From Aquatica leii (taxonomy: Eukaryota > Arthropoda > Insecta > Coleoptera > Lampyridae): a stretch of 64,000 nt of DNA. Each line of letters begins with the position of its first letter. Within the stretch, counting starts at the first letter, position 1. The translations under genes and the position numbers were made by a program. Location of the stretch: the NCBI GenBank assembly GCA_035610365.1, contig CM069432.1, positions 229,298,532 through 229,362,531 on the forward strand, given 5' to 3'. Below are positions 36,710 through 46,958 of this stretch, in pieces. Under the pieces are notes generated by a model. That model had not been told where the DNA came from, ran no database searches, and saw only the letters and a list, made by a program, of their open reading frames with translations.

Positions 36710-38367
36710 CAAGGACCTAAACCGGACCGAAACCGGTATTTTTAATTGGACCGAAACCAGAACCGAAGTTTGTTCAAGTTAAATTTACTGAACCGGACCG
36801 GAACCGTTATTTATTTTTTGGTTCTTTTCGGTTGTAAACATAATTATTGAGCGTAATACAGAAAAACTTTGGAAGAGCAGTGAATATGTAATGTTTAATT
36901 AATAAATATATTAATAATTTCTTTGCTGCAAGAAAAATAGCTGGTATCTGTTTAATATGATTCCAGTAAGAACAAATAACAGATTCAGATTTGGACACAC
37001 ACACGCCAAAATAAAGTTTCATGAATGCAATTTACACAAATAATTTAGCAACTAAAAAAATCGAGGCACAAATAAAGCAGGTTGTCGTACTGAGTTTTAA
37101 GAAAGTTAAATTTGGTATTTTCATATTTCTTACATTGCACATTTCTTTTGTTTAATTAATTGAAATTTTGTTTTGGTTGTACATTGCACATTTCTTTTGC
37201 TTAATTAACTGAAGTCTTGTCTTGGTTGCAATAAGATTATTGTAATCGAGTATAAAAAGTACATTTTGTTAAGTTAGGTCAGTGTCAAAACGAAGAAATG
37301 AAGATTGATAATTATGTATTTATTGTAATTATTTTAATAATGATTTATTTTGTAGATGATTGAGAATTAAAAAAACTGGTGTGGTCACAAAACGACTTTC
37401 ATATAAGGAATTTTTACATATTTTTTATTTTCAAATTGAAGAAAAACATGCAAGTCAAAAGAATAAAGAGAATTCAGAAAACTTAGGTTTATAATTTTAT
37501 TTGCTTAGGTAAAAGATATAATAGTAAAAGTACTAAGTACTACACATTAGTATATATATACACGTTTGTATTGTTTTCCTAGCAGACCCATCTTTTGATA
37601 AAACCAAAAGAATATAAAAAACCAGCTCCATGCCAAATTTCAAGTTACTAGGACTTTTGGTTCGAGAGTTATAATGAGTACATCGTTACACACACACACA
37701 GACACCCAAATTTTTTTTGTCAAAAATACGTTTAATTGATTCAGGAGACCTTTAAACGTAAAATTCTGCAAAAAAAATGTTTGCAAAAAAAATGTGATTG
37801 CTATACTTTCCTTATAGGAAAGTAAAAAAAGGAACACATTACATTTTAAAATACAGAGCTCTCAGAATTTACCATATAGTTAAAGCAAAGGTTAAACTCA
37901 ACAGTCAATCTTCACTTATTGTAGTAGTCAATCTTTAAACAAAAATTCCTTTGAGTTTGTAGTTTAACAGAAACAAACGTGGAATGAGTTATATTTCCCG
38001 TCATACCTATAGTCAAAACATGATGGACAATATGACGATAACAGAATAAGATAAAGTGGCCTTTTGAACGAATAAATCTCGGGTTTACAATACATATGAT
38101 GACTATGTAGAACACATTTATACAATTGTCTATAATTTATTTATCACTTAACGTTTGGTAAAGAATAACCATGACACTAATCTTTTCCTAGCTTCTGTAC
38201 GTTTCTGTTGAGTTGTATAAATAATTTTTAAGTTATTTATTTTAAAACATAGTTGAATTACTGGGAACCAAAAAAAAAAACTAAAAGGTATCGAAAAAAA
38301 GAACTGGACCGTTTGTGAACCGTATCGGAACCGTTATTACGTTTCAGTCGAGGTCCTTGCAATCACG
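36702..38367. mobile_element. Non-autonomous hAT-like element with 8-bp target duplication
   Basis: The element body is 36710-38359 (1650 bp). It is flanked by a perfect 8-bp direct repeat CAATCACG (36702-36709 and 38360-38367). The left end is CAAGGACCTAAACCGG. The right end, in reverse complement, begins CAAGGACCTCGACTG. The terminal 9 bp match exactly and both subterminal regions are rich in GGACCG/AACCGG words. An 8-bp duplication plus a CA-starting short TIR fits the hAT superfamily. No transposase is present. Inside are a 48-bp tandem duplication (37132-37226), a CA microsatellite (37689-37702) and a long segment related to 4125-4540. Confidence 0.85.
37132..37226 (+). repeat. 48-bp tandem duplication inside the hAT-like element
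   Basis: Two adjacent units each contain ACATTGCACATTTCTTTTG(T/C)TTAATTAA(T/C)TGAA(A/G)T followed by TTG(T/T)(T/C)TTGGTTG, differing at a few positions. Confidence 0.75.
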
Positions 38368-38699
38368 CATAGCAAACAATTATCTTTTCTTTTTTTCTGA
38401 TTTATTGTTTCTTCTATTAAAATAAATGCATAAACATTGACAGTGTTTTAGTTTAGTCAATTTCAAATTTTTTTTACAAATTTATCATGGTTCTCTGAAT
38501 AACCATAGCTTTAACGCAATTTCTAACTATAATTGCCAAGTAATTTGTTTCACTTTTTTAATTTAGTAGTTTTTTTACGTTACGTTAGACTGAAAAGTAC
38601 GTAGTGTTTATATTACTAGAGTATTTAAAGATACAACACACACGCATGTACAAAAATTATAGACAAACACTTAGGTAGTAAAGCAGACTTTTACCAACT

Positions 38700-39435
38700 C
38701 TGAGAACATACTGGGTTTTGGAAAGGTTTTGGTCCAAACGATCATCTGTTGATATTGAAGATCTTTATAGAAAAATCCACTAAATAGCAAGCTCCTGATA
38801 CTAATATTTATTGACTTTAGAAAAACTTTTGATACCGTAGAACATTCAGCAATAATGACAGTATTAAAGCAATGCAGAATCAATAGCAGATACACTTAAG
38901 TATTGCAATACATATATAGCAACAGCTACAGTTAAACTCCACAAATCGGCCGGAACTTTTAAAATTAAAAGAGGTATACGACAAGGTAATACTATATCTC
39001 TGAAATTATTTATAACCAGCTTAAATCTTTAAACTGAGATAACATCGGAATAACGGTAAGTTTTTAAATCACCTCAGATTTGCGTACGATGTAGTGCTGA
39101 TGGCCGATAACATCGGAGACGCCGCAAAAATAGTAAAAAAAGTAAAATAGACCATAGTCTAAAAATAAATATAGACAAGACTAAATTTATGACCAATCTA
39201 ACAAGCACTAACTGTAGTAAAAATGCGCAAATTAAGAATAATTGATGGACAAACCAAATAGTCGAATGGTGCCTTAGACAAGACAAGCGAAGTAGAGGCA
39301 GACCTTTAAGCAAGTAGACGGATAATCTACAAACTATAATTCCCAATTGAACAGTAGCCAAGATAAAAAAATATAGGGGACACTAAAGGAGGCTTATGTT
39401 CAGCAGTGGACAAGAGAGGCTGGGTGATGATGATT
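38700..39435 (+). pseudogene. Second LINE reverse-transcriptase fragment (RTE-like)
   Basis: The plus-strand frame near 38800-38890 reads ILIFIDFRKTFDTVEHSAIM, an RT core with the first catalytic Asp. It is followed in other frames by an IRQG-like motif (38975), an LRFAYDVVLMADN-like stretch in which the usual FADD reads FAYD, a DKTKFMTN block (39178) and, at the end, an EAYVQQWT-like C-terminus (39390-39415) just before a TGATGATGATT tail. These features fit an RTE-type endonuclease-reverse-transcriptase 3' end. It is a separate family from the LINE at 23-26 kb. Multiple stops make it dead. Confidence 0.65.
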
Positions 39436-40487
39436 TAAGTTTTGTATCAATGCAGATGAAAAATAGTACAATAACGTAGGTAGAGGTGTTTTATTATGTT
39501 TTGAACCTTAAGCCAAAAAATGGAATTTATAAACTAAAAATTGAAAATTTGATAAGTCTATGTAAATCTCAAAAACGTTAGTCTATTTAAAATATACGTC
39601 AACAAAAATTAAAGATTATCACATATTTATATATTAAGTTTACTTATAATAATAGGTAAATACTTATTAATAACAAATACAACGACAAATGCAAAGATAG
39701 GTTAAGAAGAATGTACAGACAAATGTTTGTAAGACGGATGATAGCTACATTTTGACATATATGGACTACAGCGCCACAGTTCACGAGATTCTGAAAAACG
39801 GTAAATGTGTTTTTTAAATACAGTAGAACTAAAGTTTTAGCCCTATAAGTATCAATAATATCAATAAAGCTACAACGCGGTTTAAAGTCTCAATCATACC
39901 AAAGTTGAAAAAGTTTCTAGTAAAGGCTCAATAGTTTGTATTCATTTTTTGCACATAATACTAATAGATATAACAAAACTTAAAAAAAAAATTTTGCAAG
40001 CGAGATGATAAAAATAGAAAATCATTAATTAATTAAAAAAAATTTAAAATATCTATTATTGTTTTGTTTTCATGTTTAAACCAACATGTAATTTAGAAAA
40101 ACCAAAAACAAGAAATCTGATTGTAAACAAGACTTACTACTATAGTCTAATTACACAATAGAATATTATTTCATTACTCAAATTTATATTTAAGAAAATA
40201 TGCTTTTTGTTGGCACGTTTGTTATCTTTTGCCTATAAACTATACCTAAGCAATTATGTGGTTGTACTACAGTTTATTCAGACGCAATACCAGATAATTT
40301 TCTTTGTGATACATCTGAAGGAGCTAAAAGTGCATCATAGAAAATATAGTTTTTAACCAAGATGTTTTAGGATAAGATATCCGTGATACAACATTTACGT
40401 ATTACTCTATAACACTTTTTGAGGTAAACTATCATACGTAAAATGCGATGGCAGAGCCTTCTCATACTATGAATTTATTATCCATAA
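39436..40487. other. AT-rich non-coding DNA
   Basis: I see no gene or clear repeat in this stretch. Confidence 0.45.
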
Positions 40488-40749
40488 ATAATAGTATGTA
40501 AATGGCTGTAGAGATGAAAGCGTTGAAAACTGATTTTATACCTGCGTAATTTAAATAAATTTTGTATAAACCGCGGACTAAAACTGCAATTATTGTTACT
40601 TTACAACGTACCTATAACACTGTTACTTTACAATGTTATACAGTGTAGTTTTAGTCCCTGGTTGATTTAAAACTTATTTGAATTACGCGGGTGTGAAATC
40701 AGCTTTCAACGTTTCCATTTCTACAGCCATCTAGAAAGTATACTATTAT
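40488..40749. mobile_element. Fold-back MITE, nearly perfect palindrome
   Basis: The two halves (about 40488-40615 and 40625-40749) are reverse complements along their length. Paired blocks include ATAATAGTAT at the tips, ATGGCTGTAGA(G/A)ATG, CGTTGAAA(A/G)CTGATTT, GCGTAATT(T/C)AAATAA and GGACTAAAACT. The centre holds a repeated GTTACTTTACAA word. It is a compact non-autonomous DNA element of about 262 bp that would form a strong hairpin. I could not assign its family, and no transposase in the window shares these ends. Confidence 0.85.
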
Positions 40750-42137
40750 CTTCAGCGACAAATAAACTCAACTTATTCACGTATAATAAAGCTTTTGTAG
40801 TGTTGGTTTTGTGTTTTAGCTTAGTTAAGACAAAAAATTGAAATATTTTATTGCACGTATTTATAAAAATTTAATTTTTTTAAATTTTTAACGTCAGTAA
40901 ATAAAAAGCTTTACATAACTGTACATAGCAACAAAGTTATGTTTAAACAATACCACTAAAACATACTTAGGCACGATTGTTTCAAAGGTACGTAGGTGCA
41001 CACATTTATGAAATGATTACAATGGTATTTTTGTTCGTGTATTATAATCACAATAAATGTATATTCTCCTTTCTGCAAAATCAAAAGAATGTTAGATTAG
41101 TTAATATTTATCATCTCAATAAATAGTGTTATGAGTTTTTCTATTGACATTTGTTTTACTTTTAACTTTAAATAATTGGTTCAATAATGTTTTCATAGCA
41201 ACGAGTGGCACATCTGTATTATAGTACCAAATTCTAACAATAAAAGAAGGTAAACATAAATTTAAATAAATGCCACGTAATATATGTGTTTACTTGTAAC
41301 TGTTAAAGCGATATAAAAAGTATTTTTGTTTGTTCCATGAATCAAAACTGTTTTATTCAGAACAGTATTTGTTAATAATTTTTTTAAGTTATTTGAATTT
41401 AACTTCAAAAAGTAAATAAATGGAAAGTAAGAATTGACGTTATTACTACATATTTAAAATCATTTGCAACCAGTATAGGCTTCATTAAAGATTCTAAGTA
41501 AACCTGAAAAATGTGTAAAGTTATTTAGTTATTACAAAAGAGTAGACAGTCAGGCAAATGCCTGGATCCTGCCTATTTTGCCTTTTTGTGTAACTTTTTG
41601 TCTTTTTTGTTTTTTTAAAGAGTTTTATTTTATATTGCCTTTTTACATACAAATTTGGAAAAGTTTGTGTACACAGTGTTTTAATAGGTAGCTGACAATA
41701 ACTCATTACAGAATTTTACTTAAATTACGTACAAAAATATAATTAACATTTTTTGTTCAAAAGGTTTTACCACGAACCTATAAATAACAACAGGGATTTT
41801 CATGTTTTGTTAAACAATGGTTTCTAGAAAATATTAAATACAAAAACCGCTTACAGAGAAAAACTATTATAAGTATTTATACTAGGATTATGTACAATGA
41901 CAGGTTTAACAGAACACTATTTACAAAACCGGAAGGACTTCGGAATGAATCATATTTTATAGGTCTATTCAGTACCTAAGCGAAGCAAACAAATATAAAT
42001 AATTTTAATTCTATCCAGTGGGATTTCTTTAATGACTGCAACACATGACTAAAATATTATTTGTTTGTTATAAATACCTGTGATATTGTCACACTATGAT
42101 AATCTATTGCTGTTGTGCTGTGAGTAAGTTTGAAAAG
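40750..42137. other. AT-rich non-coding DNA
   Basis: No gene is supported. TTGCCTTTTT words occur at about 41578 and 41634 and again at 43921 beyond the hAT-type transposase. They could be subterminal sequences of that element, but no inverted termini could be paired. Confidence 0.4.
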
Positions 42138-43863
42138 ATGCCACCTAATAAACAATCAAAATTTGAAAACTTTTACACGTAGAGTAAATTGGACAATAAT
42201 TTAACAATCGACGGCGACGGGAAAAACCTTTTTTGTCAAGTTTGTTCAAAATCAGTAAGTTTGTATTATCTTAATTTAAATGCTTTTAATTACTAGTATA
42301 TGTATCATTTTAGATCAGTGTTACTAAAAAGTACCATGTAAAAGAACACTTGGGTAATGGTTTACATTTAAAAAATATTTAAAAAACTATGAAACAACCA
42401 TTATTAAAAAACGTTATAGAACATCAACAGAAAAAACCTGGCCCATCAAAAACAACTTTTGCTTTAGATTTGTGCAAAGCATTGGTGTCGGATCAAATTC
42501 CTCTTAAAAAACTTGATAATATCAATTTTCGCAATTTCCTAGAAAAATACACCAAACAAGTTGTTCCAGATAAAACAACTTTGAGAAAAAAATATTTAGA
42601 CGTATGTTACCAATCGGTAAGCTGTTTAATTAAAGTATTAATAGTTTTCAAAATGCTGGTTTACCTTTTATAGAAAATACAGACAATAAGGAAAGACATT
42701 GGGGACCATTGCATTTGGACTTCGGTTGATGAAACAGCCAATTGCAGAGGTCGATATATAGCAAATTTTGGTAGTGTCTGAACCAGAACCAGGAAAAGCT
42801 CATTTGCTAGCATCCAAAGAAATTCTACAGACCAATCACAAAACAGTTGCAAATTGTTTCGATGATTGTTTAGGTAAGTTTTTTTTTTTAATGATTGATT
42901 TATATAATCCAATTTATTAATTACAATTATATAATTTTATGTTTGTAGGACTTCTGTATCCTAATGGCGTAAAAGGTTTTCTTATTCGTAACCGATGCAG
43001 CACCTTATATGATCAAATCCGCTCAGGCATTAGAAATATTTTATCCAAATTTAAAACATTTAACTTGTCTAGCACATGGAATACATAGGGTGTGTGAATT
43101 CATTAGAGACGAGTTTGCAATAGTAAACAAGTTAATTTCTTCAACCAAAAGGTTGTTTCAGGTTTTTGTGAAAGCACCATTACGGGTAAGGACCTATAAA
43201 GAAAAACTTCCACATGTTAAACTTCCACCGGAACTTGGTTATCTACTTGCATTTTTTTTGCCACACATTTTGAAAAAATTAAAGAGGTACAGTTCATGCT
43301 ATAATCTGACATTGTCTTATACATTAATTGAATTGTCTTACTTCAAATGGTTGATTTATGTATTTGACGAGACGGCTTCTGAGGCAATTGCTAAATCTCA
43401 AAAAACTTTTAATGACGAAGCTGTTAAGAGAGGACTAGTTTTTATAAAAACACACTTTTCTGGCATTCCTGACGAATTAAAGAAGCTAGAAAAAAGCGAA
43501 ACCGCAATGACCGAATCTTTCGCTACATTCGAAATAGTAAGAACAATTATAAGAACATGTCGAGGGACTATAGGAAGAAAAATTAATCAAAAATTGGATT
43601 TCGTCACAGCAAAAAACGCTTCCTTTGACCTCATTAAACAACTGACTGAAATTCAAAAAGGGGAAGTCATGAAGCATGAACAGAAAATATCTTTAACAAT
43701 AACGGAAACATCGGCATTAAAATTTGCTCCACTAACGTCTTGTGATGTCGAAAGAACTTTTTCCTTCTATAAAAATATTTTAAATAATAAAAAGCAACAG
43801 CTTCTTGTTCAAAATATTGAAAAATATTTGATTTGTGCTTGGAAAAATAATAGCACTCAATAA
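42138..43863 (+). pseudogene. hAT-superfamily transposase gene, spliced and mutated
   Basis: An ATG at 42138 opens a first exon with a degenerate BED-type zinc-finger start (LFCQVC, with KEHLG in the next exon). It is interrupted by an in-frame TAG at about 42180. Introns with good sites lie at 42255-42313, 42617-42673 and 42875-42948. The last exon contains TDAAPYMI (a catalytic-Asp region), [20 protein letters not shown] and, at the C-terminus, [15 protein letters not shown], the hAT dimerisation signature. The open part of the last exon runs 43009-43863 (284 codons). There are further frameshifts near 42765 and 42975. It resembles CGG-binding-protein/DUF659-like hAT relatives. The protein would be a DNA-cutting transposase, here inactive. 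Confidence 0.75.
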
Positions 43864-44100
43864 ACATTGTAAAACAAAATAATAAACTGTAAATTTTAAT
43901 ACATATTTGTACCTTTTTTATTGCCTTTTTGGCAGGTTTAATATGCCTTTAATGCCACCCTTTTTTGGATTTTTCTAGCCTTACTATCCGCTCTTTAGTT
44001 ATTACTTTTACGTCATATTGTTACGTGTTGCATGTATGTATGTTTTAAACAAAATTTTAAGAATAAGTTAAAATAAATTTTGTGTAATTTGATATTGTAT

Positions 44101-46280
44101 ATACCGGGTGCCCCACGCTAGCGTACTTTCTCTATAACTTCATTTCCACTAGAAATTATAAGAAATGTTTTGCACAACACCTTTCTAGATTCATAAGAGA
44201 CACATTTGAAAAGTATTTACAAAAATTGTCGATTACACCAAAAATCGGTGCTAACTACGATATTGTATATGGAACACCCTCTATATAATAATATTTTTTG
44301 AATTTCTCGTTGATTTTTAATATATCTTTGTAAACATCAGTTTGGTCCTAACATGTACCGTTTGGGCGTAATTTTACATTTTTTGACAAATTTCACGTTT
44401 GTCGTGCTTTAAAGTTGAGATTTGAAGTGTTGTATTAAACAAAAAGGCGTCTTTTGTATTAAAAAATTATGTGCCGTAATTATGTCATATAAGCTGAGAA
44501 TTTTTAAACCTGAAAATTTTTTTACACCATCCAACGCAGAATTTTATTTTTTTTTCGATTTCATCTTAACCATTCTTGCCTACTGTTACTAGTTTCGATT
44601 TTCTATTAGCATTAACAATGTTCACATTTTTAACAAAAAAGCAAATTGGCTTTTAGCGATTATCGTTTGTTTTGAATTGCCGTTTTATTAAGAAAAGATT
44701 GGTGCAGTGTGCAATTGTTTTGATTGTGTGTTTTGTTGTGTTTAATCACGTTTTTGATTGTTTGTTGAGTATGTCGTTCAGTCAGAACGAATTGGTCGAT
44801 AACACTCTCATTCTTGGCGAATGTGATTGAAATTGGTGTCACGTATTTATAAGGGACGCTTTCCGAATAGACGTCACCAGCAAGAGACTTTGTTTATTAA
44901 GTTGTTGGAAAGATTTTGAAAATACGGGTAAGTACAATATCTGAAGAAAGTTTAAAATAGTACCGTTGTTATCAAAGATAACCAACTTCAGGTTTTGGGC
45001 GCAGTAGTAAAGAACCCCCACGCAAGTATCAAGAAGAACATTTCAAAATTATCTGTGCACAGAATATTGCAAAAACATCGGTATCATCCGTATCATGTGC
45101 ACTTAATTAACAGTTAACGGAATATGATTTAGATAAAAGAAGGGTTTTATGTCAGTGGACTTATCAAAAACCTACCGAAGACGAATTCTTTAACATCAAC
45201 ATTTCACCGAAATGGATTCGTAACTCTACATAATTTCCATTACCATTCCAATGAATACCTTCATTTCTACCTTAAATATTTGAGATGGTATTTTAAGTAC
45301 CCATACTGTGAGTTCTTTTTCAGGTTACAAAAAAAAGGAGCTTTTGCCTATAATGCCCGGTAAGTTCGTTAGTTTTTAGATGCAAACTTCCCAAAAAAAT
45401 CGATTGGTTTGTAAAGTTTTATAAAAACTAAAGTTTACCAAACGCCTCCAACAAAACCTGACGATATGAGAAATCAAGTTCGTTTGGCTTTTAAGGATAT
45501 CACACCAGTAATGCTCGACAGTATAAGTGACAATTTCAAGAAACCAATTTGTTTCTACTTCTAAGAATAGCCGACATTTCACACACTTACTTTGAATTAA
45601 GTTGTTTCCTTTATACCCTTTATAATAATAAATTGTTTTTAATGTGCTCTAAACTTTCTGATCTCACCTACTTGGCGAGAGTCGCATTTCGTCTGTCTGT
45701 GTGTGTGTGCGGGCTATCTCGATTATTACATTTTCAATAGATTTATCTTAAAATGGTTAAATTGTGCTAAAATGCCTTTCAATCGTAAAGTACGTGGCAG
45801 AAACAATTTGCTTTTTTGTAAAGAATGTGAAAATGGTCAATGCTAATAGAAAATTCAAAATATTTAAAAAACTAGCAGATAAACAAAAATAAGATAAAAT
45901 CGAAAAAAAAAATAAAATTCTGAATTGGATGGTGGAAATAATTACGGGCCATTTTGTTTAAAAAAACAATATAACACAACCCGCAGCTTCTTAACATATT
46001 GAGATTTAGAGGTATGATGAATTGCTTAGAGCACCGCAAACATCAAGTTTTTCGGAAAACACAAAAGTACATGAAATTAAAAAATGTAGTCATATACAGG
46101 ATGTTTCATTTAAAATATCGTTTTGTAAATAATTTTAAATTGTGTCTTTTATTAATCTGGATACATGTTGTGTAGAACATTTCTTCCAATTTCTAGCGAA
46201 AATAAAGTTAAAATACTTTTCAAAAGTAAGAAGTTTTTACAATAAAAATTCTACAAAGTGTAATTCTACTATAAAAATCG
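44101..46280 (+). mobile_element. Tc1/mariner-superfamily element with long composite inverted ends
   Basis: Two inverted blocks are present. 44120-44290 pairs with 46094-46240 (shared CTAGAAATT(A/G)(T/G)AAGAAATGTT and GTATTT). 44459-44655 pairs with 45800-45990 (shared GCAAATTG/CAATTTGC, TGCTAATAGAAAA, AAAATCGAAAAAAAAA and TTGGATGGTG). The order is mirrored, so the element has roughly 500-bp degenerate inverted arms around a transposase remnant. The outer blocks start with GGGTG-type words (ACCGGGTGCCCC at 44104, TACAGGATG at 46095), typical of insect DNA transposon ends. The exact outer ends and TA duplication are unresolved. The Polinton begins about 110 bp beyond the right arm. Confidence 0.65.
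44771..45590 (+). pseudogene. Tc1/mariner-like DDE transposase remnant
   Basis: The ATG at 44771 begins MSFSQNELVDNTLILGECD, the usual start of an insect Tc1/mariner-like family, interrupted by a stop. Around 45060-45190 the frame reads QLTEYDLDKRRVLCQWTYQK and EDEFF, the approach to the DDE core. Near 45435-45545 it reads TPPTKPDDMRNQVRLAFKDI and TPVMLDSISDNFKK, the C-terminal region. The intervening catalytic segment is deleted or scrambled. Same broad family as 14540-15127, but the nucleotide sequence is clearly different. Confidence 0.7.
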
Positions 46281-46388
46281 TTGATCAAAATGACCATAGG
46301 TTTTTACTGTAAAGAAAATTATCTTTTATTTGTTATAAATATATTAAATTAGTAAAACAACATACGTGTTGCGATACGAATTAAAATC

Positions 46389-46731
46389 AGTAGAAAGGGG
46401 CGGACACCAAACCCTCAGGGCATGAAATTTAATTACTGTGACCTCGGAAGAAACGTGGGTGACTGTATTTTTGGGAAAGTTTTTTTCTCTCTCTCTCTCA
46501 CAATGAAATTTTTTTCTCTCTCACACATTTTTTTCTCTCTCACACATTTTTTCTCTCTCTTACATTGTTACATCATCGCATAATTGGTAATTTTGATTGC
46601 GTCGTGCGTCATCGCGTAACTGGTAATTTTTTATGCGTCATAAAGTCTCATGATTCGAGCGAGAAAGAAAATATTTTTATTTAAGAAAGCTTGGGTGTAC
46701 CTGGATTCGAACCCGGGTTTCTTGATTACAA
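46389..46731 (+). repeat. Polinton left terminal inverted repeat
   Basis: About 343 bp pairing with 61441-61803. The outer ~100 bp are identical between the two ends. A CT-rich minisatellite (units with TTTTTTCTCTCTCACACA) follows, where the left end has one unit fewer than the right. The inner ~150 bp are nearly identical and end inside the tRNA-like sequence. Confidence 0.95.
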
Positions 46732-46765
46732 AGCGGCGAACTTAACAGCTGAGCTACCAAACAGT
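46693..46765 (-). other. tRNA-like sequence at the inner edge of the left TIR
   Basis: Read on the minus strand it contains TAGCTCAGCTG (A-box-like), CTTTGTAA (anticodon-loop-like, UGU) and GGTTCGAATCC, which is a perfect B-box/T-loop. The spacing is right for a tRNA of about 73 nt. The anticodon and acceptor stems pair poorly, so a functional tRNA is unlikely. It looks tRNA-derived and could serve as an RNA polymerase III internal promoter. The TIR match to the right end stops in the middle of this sequence. Confidence 0.6.
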
Positions 46766-46922
46766 TGAATCGAAACGGTGAATTGTAAATAATATAGTGA
46801 TATAAAAAATGCAATAAATTTTTTAGAAAAGATTAGTACAAGAATGGTAAAATAATTTTTAGAGTGAATGTGAAACAACTACATTATTTATATATATTTA
46901 CCCGAAAGGGAAAATTGGTGAA

Positions 46923-46958
46923 TTGATTACAAAGCGGCGAACTTAACAGCTGAGCTAC
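46923..46958 (-). repeat. 36-nt duplicate of the tRNA 5' half
   Basis: It is an exact copy of 46722-46757, covering the D-arm and anticodon-loop half of the tRNA-like sequence without the T-arm. It lies 201 bp further in. Confidence 0.9.

Noticed and set aside
39074..39361. 95-codon minus-strand frame
   Set aside because: It is antisense to the LINE fragment at 38.7-39.4 kb.
43486..43867. Two minus-strand frames
   Set aside because: Antisense shadows of the hAT transposase exon.
46470..46560. CRISPR-like regular repeats
   Set aside because: Simple CT-rich minisatellite in a eukaryotic transposon, without spacers.
46693..46765. Functional nuclear tRNA-Thr gene (UGU)
   Set aside because: The anticodon and acceptor stems do not pair well, and the sequence is part of the Polinton TIR; reported as tRNA-like only.
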